Below the pieces are notes generated by a model, which was given only the letters and a program-made list of their open reading frames with translations, had not been told where the DNA came from and made no database searches. A program made the translations under genes and the position numbers. 64,000 nucleotides of DNA from Paenibacillus arenilitoris (GTDB lineage Bacteria; Bacillota; Bacilli; Paenibacillales; Paenibacillaceae): NCBI RefSeq assembly GCF_014705655.1, contig NZ_JACXIY010000029.1:1-64000 (forward strand), given 5' to 3'. Below are positions 48,515 through 57,231 of this stretch, in pieces (the first letter of the stretch is position 1; the number at the start of each line of letters is the position of its first letter).

Positions 48515-50145
48515 CCAAATGGCTATCCTCCGTCGCGTTCAGGCTGTTCGCCGTCACCTTTCTGGTCATCATGCTGCTGCTCGGGACGCTGCTCGCCGTG
48601 CTGGCCGGCAGCTTCGGCTCGTTCTACGAGCGGCGGCAGATCAAGGATATCACGGTGCAGATGAGCGCGATCCGGGACCGGTACGCGGCGGAAGGAAGCC
48701 AGTCCGTTAACAGACGCGGATTCCCTCCTTATTTTTTTCGATTCGAAGACGACTATTATGCGCTAACCTCGCTGGTGACCTTGAGCGAGGGAAAAATTCT
48801 TGTTCAACGGGACAGGCAGAAGGACGTCGATATTTCAGAAAACGAAGCTTCGGGCGGTTGGCCGCCTAATCCCCTGTTTCAGCTGCCGGCTCCAGGTCCC
48901 GAGGAACAACATTTCAGACTTACGCAAGCCCTGCAGGAATGGCACAGGGACGAACAGGCTTTCGCCCGGGTGATGATGGAGCGGGAGACGCTGGTGTACC
49001 GTTCGGAGGGAGAAGGATTGTCCGCATACGGATCGGATCAGCTGATCGCCGTCGCTCCGGTCGAGACCGACGGGCAAGGCGGCGGAACCGTCATCTTCGC
49101 CGTCTCGTCGCTGCAGCCGGTCATCGGGGCCGCGAGCGCCATACGCGACTTCTCATGGTATGCGTTCGGCATCGCGTTCGCGCTTATGCCCGTGCTCGTC
49201 TTTCTGTACGCCGGCATTCTGACCCGCCCTCTCCGTTCGCTCAACGAGCTGGCCGGCAGGCTGGCGACGCTGGACTTCTCCTCTCGCATCCGCTGGCGGC
49301 GCAAGGACGAGATCGGCGAGCTGGCCAGGACGTTCGACTTCCTGGCGGACAACCTGCAGACGGCGCTGGCCGAGCTGCACGAAGCGAACGAGAAGCTGAG
49401 GGAGGATATCGAGCGGGAGAAGGCGCTGGAGCGGATGCGCCGGGACTTCGTGGCCGGGGTGTCGCATGAGCTCAAAACGCCGCTCAGCCTGATCGGAGGT
49501 TATGCGGAGGGCTTGCAGGATAATATCGGGGACGGCGCCAAACGGGCGAGGTACGCGGAGGTCATTCTGGACGAGACGCGCAACATGTCCGCGATCGTCG
49601 CCGACATGCTGGATTTGTCCCAGCTCGAATCCGGCCAGTACCGGCTGGTCCGGGAGCCGTTCGATGCGGCGGAGCTGATCCGGGAATCGGCCGAACGCGC
49701 GGAGACGCTCGGGGCGGCGGGCGGCGTCCGGGTATTGACGGTGCTGCCCGCGGAAGCGGATGGCAAGGTCGAGGTGGACGCGGACCGGTTCCGGATCGGC
49801 CAGGTGCTGACCAATCTGGTCACGAACGCGGTGCGGCATGCGCCGCCCGGTGGAAAGGTGACGGTAGCGGCCGTACGGGACGGCGGGGAATGGCGGATTG
49901 CCGTCCATAACGAGGGGGATCCGATTCCGGAGAAGGAGCTCCCGCGGATCTGGAGCCAGTTCTACCGCGTCGACAAATCGCGCGCCCGCGAGAGCGGCGG
50001 CACCGGCATCGGGCTTGCGATCGTGAAGCAAATCCTCGAGCTGCACGGCAGCCGGTACGATGCCCGCAACGAACGGGGAGGCGTGACGTTCGCCTTCACG
50101 CTTCCCGCGAAAGCGCCGCGGCGGCTGCCGCAAGCGAAACCTTGA
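48511..50145 (+). CDS. Sensor histidine kinase paired with the OmpR-type regulator
   Basis: A 544-residue kinase; GTG 48511 overlaps the regulator stop (GTGA). Two membrane helices (about residues 8-30 and 211-235) enclose an extracellular sensor of about 180 residues with a long Pro-rich segment (WPPNPLFQLPAPGPEE). HAMP follows (RPLRSLNELAGRLATLDFSS), then HisKA VAGVSHELKTPLSLIGGYAE, LTNLVTNAVRHA and GGTGIGLAIVKQI. The sensor does not resemble a named family. Confidence 0.9.
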   Translation: MTKWLSSVAFRLFAVTFLVIMLLLGTLLAVLAGSFGSFYERRQIKDITVQMSAIRDRYAAEGSQSVNRRGFPPYFFRFEDDYYALTSLVTLSEGKILVQRDRQKDVDISENEASGGWPPNPLFQLPAPGPEEQHFRLTQALQEWHRDEQAFARVMMERETLVYRSEGEGLSAYGSDQLIAVAPVETDGQGGGTVIFAVSSLQPVIGAASAIRDFSWYAFGIAFALMPVLVFLYAGILTRPLRSLNELAGRLATLDFSSRIRWRRKDEIGELARTFDFLADNLQTALAELHEANEKLREDIEREKALERMRRDFVAGVSHELKTPLSLIGGYAEGLQDNIGDGAKRARYAEVILDETRNMSAIVADMLDLSQLESGQYRLVREPFDAAELIRESAERAETLGAAGGVRVLTVLPAEADGKVEVDADRFRIGQVLTNLVTNAVRHAPPGGKVTVAAVRDGGEWRIAVHNEGDPIPEKELPRIWSQFYRVDKSRARESGGTGIGLAIVKQILELHGSRYDARNERGGVTFAFTLPAKAPRRLPQAKP

Positions 50146-50359
50146 TCGCGGCTTTCTTCGTCCGGCCGCGCAGCGCTTCCGCCGGCTCGTCCGCGAGCCC
50201 GCCTAAGCTGCCGATCTCGAGCAGCGCCGCCTTGGCCGCCTCCTCCGCGAGCCGGCCGTCTTGCAGCATGAAGTAGGCAACTTGATAGGCGTACGGCTCC
50301 AGCCGTCTCAGCATTTCAACCTTCTCGGGGCTAACGGCGGTTATCGTCGTATCGCGCAT
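50096..50359 (-). CDS. Small sigma-factor-region-2-like protein
   Basis: An 87-residue protein whose first half (VEMLRRLEPYAYQVAYFMLQ, then EEAAKAALLEIG) resembles the helical core of sigma-70 region 2 but lacks a region 4. It begins two bases after the stop of the gene upstream, with translation likely coupled. Its 3' end overlaps the kinase gene by 50 bp in the opposite direction. Role unknown; possibly not a true sigma factor. Confidence 0.5.
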   Translation of the reverse strand: MRDTTITAVSPEKVEMLRRLEPYAYQVAYFMLQDGRLAEEAAKAALLEIGSLGGLADEPAEALRGRTKKAAIKVSLAAAAAALSREA

Positions 50360-50361
50360 GA

Positions 50362-51609
50362 TCAGCCCTCGGACCGAGCGGCAATCGATAAATTGAGCAG
50401 ATGGAGATTTTCGATCATCTCCTGTTCCGTCTGCTTGCGCTCCCCGGTCTCGACGATCCTGCCCTTGTACAGCAGCTCGCCGGTCGCCAGATCCAGGACG
50501 GCCGCTCCCGGAATGCCAATCGGATCGACGGTCGTCAAGTAAACGCGGCCGCCGTGAATTTGGACGATATTGATATCCGCGCCCAGCTGTCCGGCGGTTA
50601 CCGTCGCATAAGCGTTCTCCCGCTCCTTCGTCTGCAGGTCGACTCTCGACAATACGACGCGCTGCGGGCCATATTCCGCGTCGTACAAATACTCCTGCTG
50701 CACGCTATGCGCTCTTTGGGCTTCGCCGGCCGTCTGCCAGAGCGGCTCCGGCAACTCGGCGTATTCGCCTGTGCGATACGAGTAGGCATAATGCTTCTCG
50801 CTAAGCTTATCGCCCACTACCCCGGCGTTCTCGCCCGTTCGATCGATTCGATATTCTTTCGCGACGATGAACACCGTATCGTTCGGCGCGGCAACGCGAT
50901 CGGAAGCGACGAGCTCGAGATGAACATCCTTGTTCTCCTCGTTCATGGGCCAGCCTCCCAATATCGACTCCCGCAGCATCTCTCCCGTATGGATGTCAAA
51001 TATGCAGACCACATATTCCATCGAGACGCCCATGCCCTTATAATTCGAGAACAGGACATGCACCTCGTCTCCTACGCGCTGCACGTCATGCACGGACAGC
51101 TGACTGTCGTCGGGCGGTTCCTTAACCGTCCGCTCGAATTTCGTCGCCTTGCCCGTATTTTCGCGAAGAATCGATAGCCTGACGACGGACGATTGGTCGC
51201 TTTCTCCCAAATTTTTCGTATCCGATTCGGCGTAAATGACCAGCTCGTCATCGCGGTAGAAGCCGCGCTCGTTCCCTTTGCCGCGCATGAACGATTTGTG
51301 ATCGTCGATCAGCTGCCGCATATCCGGATCGTGATAGAACCATGACCCCAATCCCAGCATCTCGCTGCGGTAGGTTCTATTCTTTTGTCCTCCGTATTCG
51401 CTCCCGCTGCTGGTCACGCTCAAGGGTTGCGAGCGCATATCGCCGTATTGAGAGCCCATGAGACGAATGACTTCGCCTTCCGCGGGATCCCCTTGCACCG
51501 TTTCAAGCCTATATTCGGGCAGATGATTGCGGCTGCCGAACGCATAATAACCGCCGATCCCGCTTATCGCGAGCACGGCTATAAGAATGGATATCCCGTA
51601 ACGCCTCAT
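50362..51609 (-). CDS. Membrane-anchored extracytoplasmic protein of the YtrA-type operon
   Basis: A 415-residue protein with one N-terminal helix (GISILIAVLAISGIGGYYAF) and a large outside domain of repeated beta strands (VVRLSILRENTGK; EYVVCIFDIHTGEMLRESIL; GAAVLDLATGELLYKGRIV), suggestive of a beta-propeller. ATG 51609 behind GGAGGGAAAGG. It follows the ABC permease by 51 bp and should work with that transporter. No enzymatic motif. Confidence 0.7.
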   Translation of the reverse strand: MRRYGISILIAVLAISGIGGYYAFGSRNHLPEYRLETVQGDPAEGEVIRLMGSQYGDMRSQPLSVTSSGSEYGGQKNRTYRSEMLGLGSWFYHDPDMRQLIDDHKSFMRGKGNERGFYRDDELVIYAESDTKNLGESDQSSVVRLSILRENTGKATKFERTVKEPPDDSQLSVHDVQRVGDEVHVLFSNYKGMGVSMEYVVCIFDIHTGEMLRESILGGWPMNEENKDVHLELVASDRVAAPNDTVFIVAKEYRIDRTGENAGVVGDKLSEKHYAYSYRTGEYAELPEPLWQTAGEAQRAHSVQQEYLYDAEYGPQRVVLSRVDLQTKERENAYATVTAGQLGADINIVQIHGGRVYLTTVDPIGIPGAAVLDLATGELLYKGRIVETGERKQTEQEMIENLHLLNLSIAARSEG

Positions 51610-51660
51610 AACCTTTCCCTCCAAATCGTTATAACCCTGCGCCCGCTCGGCGGCATTGGC

Positions 51661-52500
51661 CTACACCGTAATCTTCCTGGCCAGGAGCCTCGTTCCAAGC
51701 CATACCGACACCCCGCCGACAAGCGCGCACATGGCGAGCTCGATCGCATACACCTCTGCCGGGTAGAAATAGGTGTACGGCACTTCCACGCCAAGAAAAA
51801 TAATCGGGAACGCGACCGCGAGCGCGCATGCGCCCAGGTACAGCAAGCCGTACAAGATCCCGATGCCGCGGTAGCTCCGCTCCAGCAGTATCGCGGTGAA
51901 GATCGCCAGCACCACGATCGTTCCGAGTCCGTAGCTGTACAGGAACTGCTCGAACTTCCGCGGAATCAGCTCCGCCAGCGCCTGATTGATGCCGATGACG
52001 TCCACGATATGGGAATCCGCCCTCAGATCCGCGGGAACGACGAGCTTGAAGACGAGATGCTCGATCGGCAGCAGCGCCAGCTGGAACGAGACCATCCCGA
52101 AGACGAACAGAAGAAACGCGGTTAACTTGGCAAAATAAAGATTGCGCCGCGCCGACGGCAGCATGAGCAGCCGGTAGATGAACGTGCTGCGCCCGATCCA
52201 GTCGCGGTACCAAATGATAAATACATACAACCCGAGCACCGCCATGCTGAGCAGCATCGGCAAAATGAACCAGAGCTGCGTATTGAACATCGCCCACTCG
52301 AACGTCAGCAGATCCGGCGCGGGGGCCGGGATGGAGCTGTTCCCTATATCTTGCGGCAGCCGATATTCCCGTCTGGACAGCTCAGACGCGAGCGTCGCGA
52401 TTAACCCCCCGAATTGGAAAATCGCCGTAATGCCCATCAGCGCGGCAATTACCCAGCGGAAACGGTGCACCTCCATGTGCACCAGCTTCAAATAACTCAT
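51661..52500 (-). CDS. ABC-2-like permease of the YtrA-type operon
   Basis: A 279-residue protein with six hydrophobic segments. Its start overlaps the ATPase stop by four bases. Regulated with a GntR/YtrA repressor and an ATPase, it resembles YtrC/YtrD-type exporters linked in Bacillus to cell-wall antibiotics. Function by context only. Confidence 0.75.
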   Translation of the reverse strand: MSYLKLVHMEVHRFRWVIAALMGITAIFQFGGLIATLASELSRREYRLPQDIGNSSIPAPAPDLLTFEWAMFNTQLWFILPMLLSMAVLGLYVFIIWYRDWIGRSTFIYRLLMLPSARRNLYFAKLTAFLLFVFGMVSFQLALLPIEHLVFKLVVPADLRADSHIVDVIGINQALAELIPRKFEQFLYSYGLGTIVVLAIFTAILLERSYRGIGILYGLLYLGACALAVAFPIIFLGVEVPYTYFYPAEVYAIELAMCALVGGVSVWLGTRLLARKITV

Positions 52501-53186
52501 GCCCGGTACACCTCCCTCATAACGTCGATGACCGACTTGCCTTCGGCGCCGCGCATCTCGTCGCAGTCGAACGCCCGCTCGACCTTCCCGCCTTGCAGCA
52601 GCACGGCCCGATCGATCAGATGCTCCATTTCCCCGATCTCATGCGTCGTGAACAGCACGCCCCGCCCTTCGATCAGCTCGCTCGTGAACACTTCCGTAAT
52701 CGCTTCTCGGCTGAACAGGTCGATGCCCGCGAACGGTTCGTCCATCAGAATATAATCCGAATCCTGGCTAAGGCCGAGCAGCAGATTGAACTTCGCCGCG
52801 GTTCCCTTCGACAGGCTGCCGATCCGGTCCGAATACGACAAGCCGAAGAACCGCATCAGCTCGCCCGCGCGCTCGCCGTTCCAGCCGGCGTAGAAATCCG
52901 CCATGAAGCGGTGCGCCTCGATCAGCTTCATGCCGGACGGCATCGTCAGGCGGTCGGGGACGAAGGCGACCTTCTCGTACAGCTTAGGGCCCGGCGCTTG
53001 TCCGTCAATGCGGATCGAGCCGCCCGCGATCGGCGTCAGCCCCATGATCGCCTTCAGTATCGTCGACTTGCCCGCGCCGTTTAAGCCGATGAGGCAGGTG
53101 ATTTGCCCCTTATCGGCGGCGAAGGTCACGCCGCTTAGCACGTCGCGGCGGCGGTACCGCTTGCGGATGTCCGTCACCTCAATCAT
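52497..53186 (-). CDS. ABC transporter ATPase of the YtrA-type operon
   Basis: A 229-residue ATPase: Walker A GLNGAGKSTI, an unusual signature SLSKGTAAKFNLLLGLSQDS (LSKGT in place of LSGGQ), Walker B YILMDEPFAGID, switch His in FTTHEIGE. The LSKG signature is common to YtrB-like ATPases. Start overlaps gntR by eight bases. Confidence 0.88.
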   Translation of the reverse strand: MIEVTDIRKRYRRRDVLSGVTFAADKGQITCLIGLNGAGKSTILKAIMGLTPIAGGSIRIDGQAPGPKLYEKVAFVPDRLTMPSGMKLIEAHRFMADFYAGWNGERAGELMRFFGLSYSDRIGSLSKGTAAKFNLLLGLSQDSDYILMDEPFAGIDLFSREAITEVFTSELIEGRGVLFTTHEIGEMEHLIDRAVLLQGGKVERAFDCDEMRGAEGKSVIDVMREVYRA

Positions 53187-53577
53187 GCTCCGGCGCCTCC
53201 TCGTATTTCCGTTTGACCAGCTGCAGCAGCTCGTCGATCGGAACGTCGATTTTGCGCACGGACGCCACGAACGCCTGCACCGCCTCGCCGAGCAGTTCCG
53301 CCCTGATTCGGCTCAGCACCTCCGCGTCGCTCGTCACCTTGCTGGGCGAGTTTCCTTCCGTCATAATCAACCGCTGCTCCTCCATTTCCTTATAAGCTTT
53401 CTGCACCGTGTTCGGATTGATCTTCATCAGGGCGCCCAGCTCCCTCCTCGAGGGAACGACCTGCCCCGCCGATAGACGTCCCGTCGCGATTCGCTCTTTA
53501 AAATGCCGGACCACCTGCAAATAGACCGGGTCCCGGCTATTGAACGGAACTTCCTTCCACTCGTCGCCCGTGTTCAT
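53179..53577 (-). CDS. YtrA-type GntR-family repressor
   Basis: A 132-residue regulator: winged helix (VPSRRELGALMKINPNTVQK, then AYKEMEEQRLI) with the short helical YtrA C-terminus. ATG 53577 follows AGAGGT. It is the first gene of its operon and should repress it through the inverted repeat in the promoter. Confidence 0.9.
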   Translation of the reverse strand: MNTGDEWKEVPFNSRDPVYLQVVRHFKERIATGRLSAGQVVPSRRELGALMKINPNTVQKAYKEMEEQRLIMTEGNSPSKVTSDAEVLSRIRAELLGEAVQAFVASVRKIDVPIDELLQLVKRKYEEAPEHD

Positions 53578-53606
53578 CGCGCTACCTCTCATTCGTCGCC
53601 AAGTGT

Positions 53607-53666
53607 GTGTACTATGTGGTTCATACACCATAACTGTATTATGCACACAGTACACTTTCGTGTCAA
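53607..53666 (-). promoter_or_regulatory. Promoter and operator of the YtrA-type operon
   Basis: TTGACA (53666-53661), 17-bp spacer, CATAAT (53643-53638) on the minus strand. Exact inverted halves AGTACAC (53649-53655, inside the spacer) and GTGTACT (53607-53613, just after the start) could bind the YtrA-type repressor. Confidence 0.7.
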
Positions 53667-53721
53667 TAGCTCCCGGAAGCGAGAACGATTGGACGCCTTC
53701 GTCGGAAAATAAATCTTTTCT

Positions 53722-53768
53722 AGTTTGTGATTTTAATCACAAACTTCGGAGGCAGCCGGTTGTATACT
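53722..53768 (+). promoter_or_regulatory. FNR/CRP-type site and class II promoter before the DoxX genes
   Basis: TGTGA-TTTTAA-TCACA at 53726-53741 is a perfect FNR/CRP-family site within an 11-bp-arm palindrome (53722-53745). TATACT at 53763-53768 gives a start near 53775, placing the centre of the site at -41.5, the classic activating position. No -35 is present. This fits oxygen- or NO-responsive Fnr of Bacillales. Confidence 0.75.
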
Positions 53769-53801
53769 TAAGCCATCAAGAAAACAAAGAAGGTGAATCC
53801 G

Positions 53802-53897
53802 ATGGAACGGAAATCCTCCCCATCCCGCCAATCGGCGGAGCGCTTATCTTCCCTTAGCCGGTCAACGAAACTGGATCGAAATCGAAACGAAGCTTAA
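53802..53897 (+). CDS. Small 31-residue leader protein before doxX
   Basis: ATG 53802 behind AAGGTG, 31 codons: a basic Ser/Arg-rich peptide (RKSSPSRQSAERLSSLSRST in the middle). It lies within the FNR-type transcript and ends 24 bp before the DoxX start. It may be a leader peptide or a small protein; coding status is inferred from the ribosome site and position only. Confidence 0.4.
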   Translation: MERKSSPSRQSAERLSSLSRSTKLDRNRNEA

Positions 53898-53921
53898 ACC
53901 ATCATACGGGAGTGAACGATC

Positions 53922-54461
53922 ATGATGAAATTTTGGAGAGAAAATGGATGGGCCGCCGGCTTGCTGACACTGCTCCGCTTCTTCCTCGGCTGCCAATGGC
54001 TGACTGCGGGATGGCACAAGCTGACGGGCGACGCGCCGTTCGACGCGACGGGCTTTCTTAAGGGGGCGCTCGCGAATCCGGTCCTCGACAAAGCGACCGG
54101 GGAAGCCGTTTACCCGACGTTCAATGCGTTCCTCGAAGCGTTCGCGCTGCCGAACGTGAAGCTGATTAACCTGCTTATCCCTTGGGGCGAATTTCTGGTC
54201 GGGCTCGGCCTCATCCTCGGCACCTTGACGGTAACCGCCGCGTTCTTCGGCCTGCTGATGAACTTTATGTTCATGTTCGCCGGCACCGTAAGCACGAACC
54301 CTGGGCTGACGCTGCTCGGCTTCCTGATCGTCGTGGCGGGAGCCAATGCCGGCCGCTTCGGGGTTGACCGGTACGCGCTGCCCCTGCTGCATAGATGGCT
54401 CGATCGCCTCTTCCGCCGCAAGCCGAAGCTGCCCGCGGACGGCGCGGGGCTGCAGCATTGA
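53922..54461 (+). CDS. DoxX/DoxD-family membrane protein
   Basis: A 179-residue protein with four membrane helices and the DoxX pattern LRFFLGCQWLTAGWHKLTGD, then WGEFLVGLGLILG and NFMFMFAGTVSTNPG. Relatives form part of thiosulfate:quinone oxidoreductase or act as membrane redox partners. Start ATG 53922 behind GGGAGTG. Expression is likely switched on by an FNR-type activator. Confidence 0.85.
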   Translation: MMKFWRENGWAAGLLTLLRFFLGCQWLTAGWHKLTGDAPFDATGFLKGALANPVLDKATGEAVYPTFNAFLEAFALPNVKLINLLIPWGEFLVGLGLILGTLTVTAAFFGLLMNFMFMFAGTVSTNPGLTLLGFLIVVAGANAGRFGVDRYALPLLHRWLDRLFRRKPKLPADGAGLQH

Positions 54462-54466
54462 CAGTG

Positions 54467-54498
54467 TTATCCACAAACTTGTGCACAATCTATCCACA
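54467..54498. promoter_or_regulatory. Cluster of three DnaA boxes
   Basis: TTATCCACA (54467-54475, perfect DnaA box), TTGTGCACA (54479-54487) and CTATCCACA (54490-54498) lie in the same direction with start spacings of 12 and 11 bp, about one helix turn. They follow the doxX stop and precede a terminator. Confidence 0.55.
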
Positions 54499-54500
54499 AA

Positions 54501-54553
54501 ATAAAGGAGCCATCTCAAAGGTCAGACTGTGACCTGAGAGATGGCTCCTTTAG
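54501..54553. terminator. Bidirectional terminator with nested stem
   Basis: TAAAGGAGCCATCTC pairs with GAGATGGCTCCTTTA and inside it AGGTCA pairs with TGACCT. It separates doxX from the convergent small membrane gene. Confidence 0.85.
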
Positions 54554-54586
54554 CAACTTTCCTTCGGAGTCCCTGTCGCGCTTCCT

Positions 54587-54892
54587 TTATGTCCGCTCAG
54601 CCCCGCGTCCAATTCCCGCAGCCGCTCTAGCCAGCCCGTACACCATCAAGTACCCGGTGCTGATGATAAAAGTCGGCGACTCCAGCACGGAGTGGATCTC
54701 CGTCATATACACAGTGTTGTCTATCATGGTCCGTACGGCGGACGCGGAGATGACGGTTGAGGCTAGGAAAATCGCGATTGCGGCGAGGCTGCCGAACAGC
54801 TTCCTTCCCGTATTGCTCCGGTAGCTGATCCATCCGACAATCGCGGCTGCAATCGCAAGCCCGGCGCCGATAAGGATGATGAGCGCATTCAT
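54587..54892 (-). CDS. Three-helix membrane protein of unknown function
   Basis: A 101-residue protein with three hydrophobic stretches (about residues 3-22, 32-52, 72-93). No known motif. GAGGTG lies before ATG 54892. It marks the end of the GC-rich part of the window. Confidence 0.6.
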   Translation of the reverse strand: MNALIILIGAGLAIAAAIVGWISYRSNTGRKLFGSLAAIAIFLASTVISASAVRTMIDNTVYMTEIHSVLESPTFIISTGYLMVYGLARAAAGIGRGAERT

Positions 54893-55032
54893 ATTTCATT
54901 CACCTCTTTTACAGCTTGAGGCAAATGACCTAATCTTATACGGCAATAATTGACATACGAGCATGATCATTATCATTGACGGCCAACCGACTAAAGAATC
55001 GGAGCAGCACATGAATAAATGAACTTCATCAT

Positions 55033-56280
55033 CTAGCAGTAGTATATCTCGGGCGACAATAGCTCGATTGGTCCAGAAGATTTTGTGACGCGGATAATAA
55101 CTTGAACAGCTTCAATGGGAGGAACCGGTATAATTCTCTTGTGTCCAATCGTTCTGCCGATATGTACGACAGCGCTTTGATGTAGAACCGGCGCTTTAAC
55201 CGCAATCTCGAATTCCTCGACATGCTCGCCCAATGTCAGGTCCTCTCTGAGAATGACATGGTTAATCAGCCTTCCCTTGTCCAGCTTGATGCTGAATCCG
55301 TTCTCCGTTTTCTCAACGGTACTGTCAATGGGATTTGCGAATTTTCTTCTTACCTCGTTACCGAATTCGATCAACCTTGACGCATCCACCTCCGGAAGCA
55401 GGCCTCTCCTGTCCGGACCGATATTGATCAGGAAATTGGCGCCTCTGCCGACGGAGTAATAATAAATACCCATCAGTTCCTCGACGCTTTTCACATGGTC
55501 GGTGTCATATTCACTGTAAAACCATTGATCGCGCATCATAAAGTCGCATTCGGCCGGCAGAAATTTTTGTTCGGAAAGACTGCTCGCCTCATCCGTCATC
55601 ACGGAGAAGTCCAGTTCGGATACCAGGTTCGAATTGTTGAAGTGCGCGATGCCTCCCTCGTTGCCTACCCAGCGTACATCCGGATCCCACATGTTGAAGA
55701 TAAGAATTTCCGGCTGCATCATACGGATCGCCTGAATAATTCTCGGTTCATCATAGTCATGCCCTTCCGAACCGCAGCCGTCGAACCAGAGATAATCGAT
55801 TTTGCCGTAACCGGTCAGCAACTCGCCGATCTGGTTAATAAAATAGTCGTCATGCTCTTTCGGTGAACGTTCCGTATAACCCATTTCGGCAGGCGAGTAA
55901 TAGAGACCGACTTTGATATCATGTTTGCGGCAGGCCTCGACGAATTCCTGTACAACGTCTCCCTTGCCGCCCTTCCAAGGGGTATTGTGGACGCCGTACT
56001 CCGTATATTTCGACGGCCAGTTCGCAAATCCGTCATGATGCTTGCAAACCAAAATCGCATATTTCCCGCCGGCAGCCTTTACGGTTCGAATCCAGCTTTC
56101 ACAGTCCAGCTGTACCGGATTAAAGCCCTCAAGGGGCATGGGCTTGCCGTCCCAGTCCCGGTGCCCTTCATAGAATGTACGGATGCCAAAGTGGAAAAAG
56201 ACTCCGATTTCCCAGCTCAAAAACTCCAGTTGTTGTCTGGTTGGCAAAAGTTGTTCTTTCGTCGGCAAAGTGTTGCTCAT
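55033..56280 (-). CDS. Alpha-L-fucosidase, GH29 family
   Basis: A 415-residue glycosidase. GVFFHFGIRTFYEGHRDWDG (about residues 26-45), YAILVCKHHDGFANWPSKY with the substrate-binding His-His pair, and IDYLWFDGCGSEG with the catalytic nucleophile Asp are GH29 marks. A C-terminal beta domain follows. No signal peptide, so it acts inside on imported fucosides. Start ATG 56280 behind GGAGGAGATG; last gene of the transporter operon. Confidence 0.9.
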   Translation of the reverse strand: MSNTLPTKEQLLPTRQQLEFLSWEIGVFFHFGIRTFYEGHRDWDGKPMPLEGFNPVQLDCESWIRTVKAAGGKYAILVCKHHDGFANWPSKYTEYGVHNTPWKGGKGDVVQEFVEACRKHDIKVGLYYSPAEMGYTERSPKEHDDYFINQIGELLTGYGKIDYLWFDGCGSEGHDYDEPRIIQAIRMMQPEILIFNMWDPDVRWVGNEGGIAHFNNSNLVSELDFSVMTDEASSLSEQKFLPAECDFMMRDQWFYSEYDTDHVKSVEELMGIYYYSVGRGANFLINIGPDRRGLLPEVDASRLIEFGNEVRRKFANPIDSTVEKTENGFSIKLDKGRLINHVILREDLTLGEHVEEFEIAVKAPVLHQSAVVHIGRTIGHKRIIPVPPIEAVQVIIRVTKSSGPIELLSPEIYYC

Positions 56281-56314
56281 GACATCTCCTCCAATTTATA
56301 AATTTTCCGGCAAG

Positions 56315-57217
56315 CTATCCTTTAATGGCTCCTACCATGATGCCTTTGATGAAGAAACGCTGCATATACGGGTATACCAGCAGTATCGGAATGGTCGTGA
56401 TCATGGTTACCGTAATTTGCACGCCGCGCGGCGTCAGACTTTTCTCCATCGTTCTCTTATAATCCTCGATATTGCCGCTCTCCTGGAGAAGCCTCGCAAG
56501 CGTCTGTGCCTCGTTAAGGTATTCGTAAAGCGTAAGCTGCAACGTTCTCAGATTATCCGAGCTGACGAAGATGTAATTGTCAAACCAGGAGTTCCAGTTG
56601 CCTACGGCGGAAAATACGGCGATCGTTGCGATAATCGGAAGGCACAGCGGCATGATGATTTTAGAAAATATCGTAAAATAACCCGCTCCATCGAGCATGG
56701 CCGATTCCTGAAGCGAGTCTGGCAGCGACTCGATAAAGGTTTTGATCAGAATGACATTGAAGGCTGCGATCGCGCCCGGAATGATATAAACGAAAAAATT
56801 GTTCAAAAGCCCATAATTTTTGATCACCAGGTAGTAAGGAATCAAACCGCCGCTTACATACATGGTCACCAGGAGCATACGATATAAAAATTTCCTTCCG
56901 GGCATTTCCGTTCTCGAGAACAAATAGCCAAGCAGCGCATTCAGAAATACGCTCAAAGCCGTACCCGTTACGGTTCGCATCACGGAGATAAAGAACGCAT
57001 TGTATATGCCCTCCAGCTCCATCACTTTTTTGTAGTTGAAGAGCGTGAACCCTCTCGGAAACAGCGTAATTCCTTTTGCCGCAAGCGAAGGCTCGCTTAT
57101 GGAATAAACAAGCATATACCAGAACGGGTACAAGCAAAGAATAATTAGCAATGCAAAAAATGCATAGTTGACGATATCAAACACCGTTCCGCCTAATGTA
57201 CGACCGTATATTTTCAT
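56315..57217 (-). CDS. ABC permease, LplC/YtcP type
   Basis: A 300-residue permease with six membrane segments and EAA loop ESAMLDGAGYFTIFSKIIMP. ATG 57217 is chosen; a GTG nine bases upstream is possible. It follows the partner permease closely and precedes the fucosidase by 34 bp. Confidence 0.9.
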   Translation of the reverse strand: MKIYGRTLGGTVFDIVNYAFFALLIILCLYPFWYMLVYSISEPSLAAKGITLFPRGFTLFNYKKVMELEGIYNAFFISVMRTVTGTALSVFLNALLGYLFSRTEMPGRKFLYRMLLVTMYVSGGLIPYYLVIKNYGLLNNFFVYIIPGAIAAFNVILIKTFIESLPDSLQESAMLDGAGYFTIFSKIIMPLCLPIIATIAVFSAVGNWNSWFDNYIFVSSDNLRTLQLTLYEYLNEAQTLARLLQESGNIEDYKRTMEKSLTPRGVQITVTMITTIPILLVYPYMQRFFIKGIMVGAIKG

Positions 57218-57231
57218 TCCCCACACCCCGA

